A stretch of 64,000 nt of DNA. It comes from Chitinophagaceae bacterium (lineage in GTDB: Bacteria > Bacteroidota > Bacteroidia > Chitinophagales > Chitinophagaceae). The translations under genes were made by a program, and so were the position numbers. The DNA lies in NCBI GenBank assembly GCA_016703625.1, contig JADJBP010000010.1, forward strand, positions 1 through 64,000, in the 5' to 3' direction. This document shows, piece by piece, positions 57,744-64,000 of the stretch. Positions within the stretch are counted from its first letter, which is position 1; every line of letters starts with the position of its first letter. The notes below the pieces were generated by a model. The model saw nothing but the letters and a program-made list of their open reading frames with translations. It was not told where the DNA came from and did not search any database.

Positions 57744-59195
57744 GTGAGCGCTTTTTTACTAACAGGAATTCAAACAGAGGTTCAGGCACAGGCCACACAG
57801 TATGCAAAGCCATCCTGGTATTTTGGTGCAGTAGGTGCTGCCAATGTTAACTTCTTTGACGGAAGTACCAGGCAACTGAGTTCCGAATTTACACCACCTG
57901 CAACCTTTCATAAAGGAAGAGGTGTTGGTTATTATGCCGGAGGACTTGTTCAATACCGTCCGGCCAATTCTGTTTTAGGAATTATGATCCAGGGTGGATA
58001 TGACAGCCGCAGGGGAAAATTCGAGCAGGTAACTACTGCGTGTAACTGCCCCGCCGACCTGTCAACCAATCTCAGCTATGTTACATTAGAGCCAAGCCTG
58101 TTGCTGGCACCATTTAAAAATGGTTTTTATATATATGCCGGTCCGCGTATGGCTTATAATACAGAAAAGTCATTCACATACAAAGAGGGTATTAACCCTG
58201 CTTTCCCCAACCAGGCACCAAAAGCTGATGTGGAAGGTGAACTCAGTAATATAAAAAAAGCGGTGATCTCCGGACAGGTTGGAATGGGATATGATATCAT
58301 GATGGGTTCTTCATCAAGCAGGACCAAATTTGTTATTTCTCCATTTGTTTCCTATCATCCTTATTTTGGTCAAAACCCACGTAATATTGAAACCTGGAAT
58401 TTGACAACGATCAGGGCAGGTCTTGCTTTGAAAGTTGGATCCGGACGTGCAATACCTCCACCGCCTACACCACCGATCCCGGTTGCAGCAGACAGGGATA
58501 AGGATGGCGTTTTAGATATCAATGACAGGTGCCCTGATGTGTATGGATTGGCTTCTTTAGGTGGCTGCCCGGACAGGGATGGAGACGGCATTGCAGATAT
58601 TGATGACAAATGTCCTGATATACCAGGTGTTGTACGTTACCAGGGTTGCCCGGTACCGGATACTGATAAAGACGGCATTAATGATGAAACTGATAAGTGT
58701 CCAACCGTTCCGGGTTTAGCCCGTTACCAGGGTTGTCCAATACCGGATACTGATGGTGATGGTGTTAACGACGAAGAAGATAAGTGTATCAATGAAAAAG
58801 GTCCGGCATCAAACTTTGGTTGCCCGATCATCAGCGAAGAGATCATCAAGCGTGTTAAAATAGCCGCACAGAATATTTTCTTTGAAACCGCCAAATCAAC
58901 ATTACTGGCCAAATCTTTCCCTAAATTAAATGATGTGGTATCTATTTTAAAAGATAATCCATCTTTCAAATTACAGATCGATGGTCATACAGATTTTGTA
59001 GGTAACGATGAGTATAACCAAACCTTGTCAGAACAAAGAGCTGCTGCAGTAAGGGCATTTTTTGTGAGCAAGGGTATTGACGAAAGCAGGCTTTCATCAG
59101 CAGGATATGGAGAGAGCAGGCCGGTAGCAGACAACAAAACTGCTGCAGGTAAAGCCAAGAACAGGAGAGTGGAAATGACATTGAGGAATTATTAA
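57744..59195 (+). CDS. OmpA family outer-membrane protein with thrombospondin type-3 repeats
   Basis: About 483 residues from GTG 57744. The signal peptide seems longer than this start gives: in frame upstream is NLLAKGLIVSAFLLTG without an ATG, so the true start may be lost to an indel. Domains: outer-membrane beta-barrel, about 20-235 (FFDGSTRQLSSEF to IRAGLALKVG); a Pro-rich linker (PPPPTPPIPV); four TSP3 calcium repeats (DRDKDGVLDINDRCPD and so on), about 250-360; an OmpA C-terminal peptidoglycan-binding domain (LQIDGHTDFVGNDEYNQTLS, SAGYGESRPVADN, NRRVEMTL). It anchors the outer membrane to the wall. A strong terminator follows. Confidence 0.92.
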   Translation: MSAFLLTGIQTEVQAQATQYAKPSWYFGAVGAANVNFFDGSTRQLSSEFTPPATFHKGRGVGYYAGGLVQYRPANSVLGIMIQGGYDSRRGKFEQVTTACNCPADLSTNLSYVTLEPSLLLAPFKNGFYIYAGPRMAYNTEKSFTYKEGINPAFPNQAPKADVEGELSNIKKAVISGQVGMGYDIMMGSSSSRTKFVISPFVSYHPYFGQNPRNIETWNLTTIRAGLALKVGSGRAIPPPPTPPIPVAADRDKDGVLDINDRCPDVYGLASLGGCPDRDGDGIADIDDKCPDIPGVVRYQGCPVPDTDKDGINDETDKCPTVPGLARYQGCPIPDTDGDGVNDEEDKCINEKGPASNFGCPIISEEIIKRVKIAAQNIFFETAKSTLLAKSFPKLNDVVSILKDNPSFKLQIDGHTDFVGNDEYNQTLSEQRAAAVRAFFVSKGIDESRLSSAGYGESRPVADNKTAAGKAKNRRVEMTLRNY

Positions 59196-59219
59196 TCGTT
59201 CAGCTTCTTATAATAAATG

Positions 59220-59246
59220 GCCCCCGGTTTATCCGGGGGCTTTTTT
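59220..59246 (+). terminator. Terminator of the OmpA-family gene
   Basis: GCCCCCGG (59220-59227), loop TTTAT, CCGGGGGC (59233-59240), then TTTTTT. A classic rho-independent terminator 24 nt after the stop. Confidence 0.9.
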
Positions 59247-59563
59247 ATTAATTGTTTTGAAAAAGTTGACTACAAAGCAACAAACAGGAGCAATTAACGA
59301 TTAGATTAAAAAGGCCCGGCCCGCATTACAGTAAACTTCAATGGTAACTCAACCACAAGCTTTTTTGAACCACATAGGAACATAGGTACATAGGTAAACA
59401 CATAGAGAAAAACTGTACCAGGTAAAATTCTGGGCCTATGTGGTTCCATTTCAAGGTTGATTTAATCCGGTAGCCATTTCTTATTAAATCATGATGGCCT
59501 TATCGGTAAAAGAATATTTTTTACCGGCGTATTCAAATGCAAACAAGGTTGTTCTAAAAAAAA
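59247..59563. other. Intergenic stretch without a gene
   Basis: About 315 bases between convergent genes. Contains a short direct repeat ACATAGGnACATAGG (59368-59405) and an inverted ACCACATAGG/CCTATGTGGT pair (59366-59375, 59434-59443). Nothing coding is seen. Confidence 0.4.
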
Positions 59564-59585
59564 GAACCGGCTTATCAGCTGGTTC
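59564..59585 (-). terminator. Terminator of the REC-HPt gene
   Basis: GAACCGGCT (59564-59572) and AGCTGGTTC (59577-59585) form a stem with one G-U pair; the preceding A run on the plus strand gives U's on the minus strand. It lies just downstream of the stop at 59606. Confidence 0.7.
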
Positions 59586-59605
59586 ATGCATATTTTTTTG
59601 AAATT

Positions 59606-60424
59606 TTAATAAGCGGCTTTCATTTCTGATTTTGCCTTTTCGAAAACAATATTCACCCTGCGGTTTAAAAGTGCTATTTTAACTATACCGGATGTATGGT
59701 TGCTCAGGTATTCCATTTCTTTAAAAACGGGTTCAAGCACGGAAATGCCGAGGATGGCAAATGCAGATTTTATTTTATGGGAAATTTCGCTGATGACAGC
59801 ATAGTTTTTATTGGCAATGGCGTCTTTCAGATATATTAATTCTTTACCGGTTTCTTTAAAAAATACGGTAAGGATATTGTGTATCATCTTTTTGTTTCCC
59901 CTGGTAGCGCCGGTGAGGTAACCCATATTGCAAACTTTTTCAGTATTTAACCGGTATACGGGCAGCTTTGCATTAACAGGTTTTGCCGGAACAGGTTGGT
60001 GCCTGTACAGCAGGTTGTGCATGGTTTCAAAAAGAACAGCGGCATCAATTGGTTTTACCATGTATTCATTCATGCCGAGTTGCAGGCATTTTTTCATTTC
60101 ACCTGCCTGTTGATTGGCGGTCATGGCAATGATGGGGATATTATTATGCAACTCCTGCCTGATGATATTGGTTGCCTGGTAACCGTTCATCACGGGCATT
60201 TCCATATCCATCAGCACCAGGTCATATGTTCCCATTTTTATTTTTTCAATGGCTTCCTGCCCGTTTTTGGCCAATGTTAATCCAATGCCCTCCTGTGCAA
60301 ACAAAACGGATACCAGTTTTGCATTCAAAGTATTGTCTTCAACCAGCAGAATATGTAAATGGCTCAATGGTACAGATGCTTTACCGTGATTATGGGAAAT
60401 GGTTGATGTTGTCATTGTAAACAT
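59606..60424 (-). CDS. Receiver-HPt phosphorelay protein
   Basis: 272 residues. Receiver domain, about 23-140: acidic pocket LLVEDNTLNAKLV, phospho-acceptor in DLVLMDMEMPVMNG, Thr in IIAMTAN, Lys in YMVKPID. HPt domain, about 175-265, with the phosphorylatable His in EISHKIKSAFAILG. Such proteins relay phosphate from a hybrid kinase or shuttle it back. No DNA-binding output. It overlaps the upstream receiver gene by 13 nt. Confidence 0.9.
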   Translation of the reverse strand: MFTMTTSTISHNHGKASVPLSHLHILLVEDNTLNAKLVSVLFAQEGIGLTLAKNGQEAIEKIKMGTYDLVLMDMEMPVMNGYQATNIIRQELHNNIPIIAMTANQQAGEMKKCLQLGMNEYMVKPIDAAVLFETMHNLLYRHQPVPAKPVNAKLPVYRLNTEKVCNMGYLTGATRGNKKMIHNILTVFFKETGKELIYLKDAIANKNYAVISEISHKIKSAFAILGISVLEPVFKEMEYLSNHTSGIVKIALLNRRVNIVFEKAKSEMKAAY

Positions 60425-60804
60425 TTTTGCCTTTTGCTGCCGGATGCTATATTGGCTTTTGCCATAACTAATATAGATTCCAGATCAAAGGGTTTAATAA
60501 TATAATCATCAACGCCCCGTTCCAGTGCATCCTGCAGGTTATTGGCTTCACTCATGGTGGAGCTGAAAATGATGGGAATATCAGTGGTCTCCAGTGTATC
60601 GATCAGCAATCTCAGTACCTCGTGCCCGTTACTGGAAGGATTTGGCGAATCACAGATAATGAGGTCAGGAATAAATTCACGGGCCATTTCAATACCCTTT
60701 TTTTCACTGTTGGCTGTAAGAATAAGATAACCTTCCAGTTCCAGGTACTCCGTCAGGTTCGCCAGGATATCAGCATTGTCTTCAATCAATAAAATTGATT
60801 TCAT
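60412..60804 (-). CDS. Single-domain response regulator
   Basis: 130 residues. Acidic pocket LLIEDNADILANL, acceptor Asp in DLIICDSPNPSSNG, Ser in IIFSSTMS, Lys in YIIKPFD. The usual hydrophobic residue and Met after the Asp (DxxMP) are replaced by Ser, Pro and Asn (DSPNP), an unusual acceptor loop. No output domain. It heads the unit with the REC-HPt gene and has shared-motif site f upstream. Confidence 0.88.
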   Translation of the reverse strand: MKSILLIEDNADILANLTEYLELEGYLILTANSEKKGIEMAREFIPDLIICDSPNPSSNGHEVLRLLIDTLETTDIPIIFSSTMSEANNLQDALERGVDDYIIKPFDLESILVMAKANIASGSKRQKCLQ

Positions 60805-60847
60805 GTTGCTATAATTTTCTTTGGATTTTTGATAGCATATCAGGCTA

Positions 60848-60913
60848 TTAAGATAGATATCCTTTCACTGCCCGGCATTACAGAATTTGGGAAATAAGTT
60901 GCATTATTCACAC
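60848..60913 (-). promoter_or_regulatory. Shared-motif promoter, site f (receiver/REC-HPt unit)
   Basis: Minus strand: motif GTGTGAATAATGCAACTTAT (from 60913), with TATCTTAA (60848-60855) exactly 58 nt after the motif start. The -7 box deviates at its 3' end. Confidence 0.7.
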
Positions 60914-60953
60914 GGGTTTATACCGGTGGCCAGGTACCGTGGATAATTTCCAT

Positions 60954-62114
60954 TTAATTTGATGGAATGTAGATATCAAAGGCAGCGCCCTTGTTTAATT
61001 CTCCGGTAGCCATGATCACGCCTTTATGATTCTCTACTATTTTTTTTACAATGGCAAGCCCGATGCCGGTGCCTTTATACACTTCTTTGCTGTGCAGTTT
61101 CTGGAAAACACCAAATATGCGTTCACTGAAATGCGGTTCAAAGCCAATGCCGTTGTCTTTTACGCTGATATGGCAGTAATTTTTCTGTGGAGAAAATTTT
61201 TCAGGCAGGCCAGGAAGGGTAAGTCCGGCCGACCCGGAATTATTCAGCGCCGTTCCTTTTACAATGCTGCTGCTGATGATGATATGCGGCCTCACCTCCG
61301 GGTTGGAAAATTTGAGCGCATTGCTGATAAGGTTGTACAGCAGCTGGCGGAACTGGAACGGGATGATGTTGGCATCGCAGACCTCGCTTACTTCAATGGT
61401 TGCTTTTTTCAATGATCGTATCTTTCATTCGCTTTTCACTTCATCAATGATCATTTCCAGGTTGGTCTTTTCAAATTTGTGATCGGTAGTGCTGATCCGC
61501 GAAAAGGCCAGCAGGTCATCGATGAGCTGCTGCATCCTGTTAGCTGCCAGCTGCATCCGCTCGAAATTATATTTCCCTTTTCCGCTCAGGTTGTTATTTT
61601 CATTCTGGAGGATAATGGTAACAAAGGTTTGTATTTTACGAAGCGGCTCCTGCAGGTCGTGGCTTGAAATATAAGTGAAAGCCAGTAATTCCTTGTTGGC
61701 GATGATCAGTTCTGCCGCCCTTTTTTCCTTCTCTTCGTTCTGAAAAGCCAGTTCCTTGTTGGCAATGATCAGTTCCGCCGCCCTTTTTTCCTTCTCTTCG
61801 TTTTGAAAGGCCAGTTCCTTATTGGCGATGATCAGTTCCGCCGCTCTTTTTTCCTTCTCTTCATTCTGGAATGCCAGTTCCTTGTTGGCAATGATCAGTT
61901 CTGCCGCCCTTTTTTCCTTCTCTTCGATCTGGAAGGCCAGTTCCTTATTGGCAATGATCAGTTCTGCTGCCCTTTTTTCTTTTTCTTCGTTCTGGAAGAT
62001 CAGTTCTTTGTAGGCAATGCTCAACTCCGCTGCTCTTTTTTCTTTTTCTTCATTTTGAAAAAAGAGTGCTTTGTTGGCAAGGCTTAAGGGATCTTCTTCT
62101 GTTATTTTATTCAT
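60954..62114 (-). CDS. Cytoplasmic coiled-coil sensor histidine kinase (frameshifted)
   Basis: About 386 residues across two frames. No TM helix. Residues 1-150 are a coiled coil made of six tandem units of EEKEKRAAELIIANKELAF (21 residues, three heptads). Then HisKA with SSHDLQEPLRKIQTF, and HATPase_c with the N-box LLYNLISNALKFS, G1 KDNGIGF and G2 GTGIGLAIVKKIVENHKG. The frame breaks between 61425 and 61412: EVKSE should continue MKDTIIEKKATIEVSEV, which needs two single-base changes in A runs. There is no periplasmic sensor, so the input is probably a partner protein or the adjacent receivers. Confidence 0.88.
61690..62085 (-). repeat. 63-bp tandem repeat encoding the kinase coiled coil
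   Basis: Six consecutive copies of a 63-bp unit (21 codons), nearly identical at DNA level (plus strand TTCCTTNTTGGCNATGATCA). Copy number could change by slippage without loss of frame, lengthening the helix by whole heptads. Confidence 0.85.
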
Positions 62115-62135
62115 CTGCAGTTTTTAATAAAGCAT

Positions 62136-62621
62136 TTAAATGGTCAGAATATCTTCTACGGTAAGCACAAAATTTTCCCTGGCCGGCTGTATGATATATT
62201 TTACATGCCCGGTCAGCAGGTCCTGTGTAATTAATGTGAGTACATGAAAGATTATTTTTTTGAACATGGCAAATTCCGAAGGTTTTCTGATAAAATACTG
62301 GGCACCGCCGTTGTACAGCAGGTTCACTACTTCCTGTTCGTATGAAGTGGAAAAGATGACCACGGGCATCGCTTTTAATTTTTCGTTTTGCTTGATCTCG
62401 GCCAGGCATTCAAATCCATTTTTGCGGGGCATGTTGAGATCGAGGAAAAGTACATTCGGAAGGGGTTCTGTTTCCCGGTTGAGTAAATGCATCAGCTGTT
62501 CGCCATCATGCACTGCCTTGAACTGTGTGATCACCGGCATGGCTTCCAGGGCCTCTTTAAAGAAAAGGCAATCGTCTGTATCATCATCTGCCAGCAGGAT
62601 ATTGAGTTTTTTTATGTTCAT
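62136..62621 (-). CDS. Rcp1-type single-domain response regulator 1
   Basis: 161 residues. ILLADDDTDDCLFFKEALEA, acceptor Asp in VLFLDLNMPRKNGFECLAEI, IFSTSYE, Lys in YFIRKPSEF. The DDxxD pocket and FLDLNMPRKNG loop belong to the Rcp1-like group typical of Bacteroidota and cyanobacteria. C-terminal extension of about 20 residues (PARENFVLTVEDILTI). It overlaps the upstream receiver by 4 nt and precedes the kinase by 21 nt. Confidence 0.92.
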   Translation of the reverse strand: MNIKKLNILLADDDTDDCLFFKEALEAMPVITQFKAVHDGEQLMHLLNRETEPLPNVLFLDLNMPRKNGFECLAEIKQNEKLKAMPVVIFSTSYEQEVVNLLYNGGAQYFIRKPSEFAMFKKIIFHVLTLITQDLLTGHVKYIIQPARENFVLTVEDILTI

Positions 62622-63061
62622 GCGTTTAGAATATATTTTAATTTACCGTTCGAAAATATATTTTCAGCTGCCAGGGGCAGTGCATGGTGAATGACCTGTA
62701 CGAGTTGCGAAAAACTGGAAGGTTTGCGGATATAGATATCAGCCCCGGTTTTAAAAAGAATTTTTATTTTATCGGGTGCATTGGATGTAGAGAACATGAC
62801 CACCGGCAGGTCTTTCAGTTTTTCGGTCTGCTTTATTTCCGCCAGACATTCGAAGCCGTTTTTGCGGGGCATATTGATGTCCAGGAAAAGTACATGAGGA
62901 AGCTGGTAGATATGATCACCCAGGTACTTCATTAGTTGTTCCCCGTCATTAACGGTTGTAAGCCGGGTTGATACGGGCAATGCTTCCAGTGCTTCCCTGA
63001 AAAACTGACAATCGTCAATATCGTCATCAGCAAACAGGATATTCAGTTGTTTTAAATGCAT
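62618..63061 (-). CDS. Rcp1-type single-domain response regulator 2
   Basis: 147 residues. ILFADDDIDDCQFFREALEA, acceptor in VLFLDINMPRKNGFECLAEI, MFSTSNA, YIRKPSSF. Close paralogue of its two neighbours, with the longest shared stretch around the phospho-acceptor. No output domain. Confidence 0.92.
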   Translation of the reverse strand: MHLKQLNILFADDDIDDCQFFREALEALPVSTRLTTVNDGEQLMKYLGDHIYQLPHVLFLDINMPRKNGFECLAEIKQTEKLKDLPVVMFSTSNAPDKIKILFKTGADIYIRKPSSFSQLVQVIHHALPLAAENIFSNGKLKYILNA

Positions 63062-63148
63062 AATAAGTATTTAAATCAGGCTTTTTATTTTACAGGCCGG
63101 TACCAGATCTATGCCCTGCACTTGCTGTAATATAATTGAACAGCCGGA

Positions 63149-63602
63149 TCATGGTTTAATGGATACCCTTTTTTCCTTTACCCTCGTAAGTGCATCCTGG
63201 ATCACTGTCCTGTATTCTGCAAAATCACCGGGCTTGCGTATATATTCCTGTGCACCCATCCTGGAGAGTGTGGTTTTCAGGTTATCTTCCAATTCTATTC
63301 CCCTGGTAAAGGAAGTGGTAAACATAATAACGGTAAGTGTTTTTAACTTTTCATTTTCTTTGATCTCTGCCAGGCATTCAAACCCGGTTTTTCGGGGCAT
63401 GCTCAGGTCCAGGAAAAGCACATCAGGAAGCCGGTCTTCATTTTCCGTAAGATATTTCATCAATTCTTCGCCGTTGTTTACCGTATGGAGGGTTGTATCT
63501 ACAGGTATTTCCTGTAAGGCCTTATCAAAAAAAAATACGGTCATCCATATCATCGTCAGCAAGCAGGATTTTCAGAGGAACCTGCACTTGATTGGTGTTC
63601 AT
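63149..63602 (-). CDS. Rcp1-type single-domain response regulator 3 (frameshifted)
   Basis: About 150 residues. The true start is ATG 63602 (MNTNQVQVPLKILLADDDMD); the frame breaks in a run of nine T's on the minus strand (plus A's 63527-63535), where eight would give DRIFFDKALQEIP. Then LPDVLFLDLSMPRKTGFECL, MFTTSFT, YIRKPGDF. First gene of the three-receiver-plus-kinase unit; shared-motif site g lies 44 nt upstream of the start. Confidence 0.88.
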
Positions 63603-63645
63603 TGGCATCTGCTAAATATGTTCCCCAAGCTTAATAAATATAATG

Positions 63646-63710
63646 CAAAGATTAATCCCATTTAGCCTTGATTGTGGCATAAAGGTTTAAATAATTTGCA
63701 TAATTCACAC
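63646..63710 (-). promoter_or_regulatory. Shared-motif promoter, site g (receiver-kinase unit)
   Basis: Minus strand: motif GTGTGAATTATGCAAATTAT (from 63710), then a -7 box AATCTTTG (63646-63653) starting 57 nt later. The ATG follows 43 nt after the box. Confidence 0.7.
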
Positions 63711-63724
63711 TTGTTATAAATCTG

Positions 63725-63943
63725 CAAATGGTTATTGTTGGCAGGGGAGTTAGCGGGGCGAGTTGGGAGTCGGGAGTTAGGAGTCGGGAGTTGGAAAATT
63801 CGTTTAGTTAGGATGCTGTGCGTTGGTTATAGTTCAATGTTCATAGTTCATAATTCATTGGTCATTGAGACATTGGTCATTGAGACACTAAGTCATTAAG
63901 TCACTAAGTCATTAACTAAGTCATTAAGACATTGGGTCAATGA
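63725..63943. repeat. Low-complexity direct repeats
   Basis: GGGAGTtnGGAGTCGGGAGTT units (63748-63795) followed by CATTGGTCATTGAGA and AAGTCATTAAGTCACT units (63855-63930). Simple intergenic repeats, no gene. Confidence 0.6.
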
Positions 63944-64000
63944 CTAACCGGCTTTTTTCATTACGGTGAGCAGTGTTTGCTCTAAAACCAGTTTTAGTTG
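63944..64000 (-). CDS. C-terminal end of a gene continuing beyond the window
   Basis: The minus strand reads QLKLVLEQTLLTVMKKAG and then TAG at 63944. Only 18 residues are visible, so the product cannot be named, but the frame is open to the window edge and the strand agrees with the preceding cluster. Confidence 0.35.
   Translation of the reverse strand, partial: QLKLVLEQTLLTVMKKAG

Noticed and set aside
61690..62085. Repeat array considered as CRISPR
   Set aside because: The 63-bp units are contiguous without spacers and encode a regular coiled coil in frame.

Overview
The window looks like a chromosome segment of a Bacteroidota bacterium, probably of the order Chitinophagales (inference). 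Supporting signs are Bacteroidota-type promoters (-7 box TAnnTTTG), giant secreted proteins with type IX secretion (T9SS) sorting tails, an arginine operon with the N-acyl-ornithine type of carbamoyltransferase, and a tmRNA tag reading GNTQYAMAA. Many well-conserved genes carry single-base indels, mostly in homopolymer runs. The sequence therefore probably comes from a long-read assembly with residual errors, and most broken genes here are better read as intact genes with a sequencing indel.

Layout. 0-1.3 kb: a shattered surface-protein gene. 1.3-6 kb, minus strand: acyl-CoA dehydrogenase with the PLP protein YggS; clpS with aat (an N-degron pair); tRNA-Val; a small protein with mtaB. 6.1-8.1 kb, plus: a DUF4258 protein and a GH3-type acyl-adenylase. 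8.2-16.9 kb, plus: one arginine operon (GNAT, argG, argC, argD, argF', argB, argE, argH) behind a roughly 220-nt leader, followed by dxr and rseP. 19.7-21.5 kb, minus: a membrane-anchored MutS-like ATPase.

21.6-46.8 kb, minus: three giant T9SS genes. A is a beta-propeller, beta-helix and Ig/P-domain protein. B is a PPC, P-domain and glycine-rich protein. C is an M36 fungalysin-type metallopeptidase joined to a B-like tail. B and C share about 5.2 kb of nearly identical DNA, and A shares two of its modules. 47.2 kb, plus: ssrA (tmRNA).

47.8-63.6 kb, mostly minus: paired lipoproteins, an AI-2E family transporter, a run of small envelope/stress proteins (Holin-X type, YtxH, lmo0937, CsbD, Thivi_2564), an Mla-type lipid transport operon whose permease has lost its middle, an ice-binding-domain lipoprotein and an OmpA protein (both plus), then a phosphorelay cluster of one coiled-coil histidine kinase, four single-domain receivers and one REC-HPt protein.

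The most notable observation is a shared promoter architecture in 48-64 kb. A 22-bp motif (core GTGTGAATnATryAAC) lies 57-58 nt upstream of a non-canonical -7 box (usually nAnCTTTG) in front of seven transcription units: both lipoproteins, csbD, the Thivi_2564 protein, the ice-binding lipoprotein and both phosphorelay units. This suggests a local envelope/stress regulon that includes its own signalling genes. No intact DNA-binding regulator is visible, although a LytTR-domain remnant lies at 47.8 kb.
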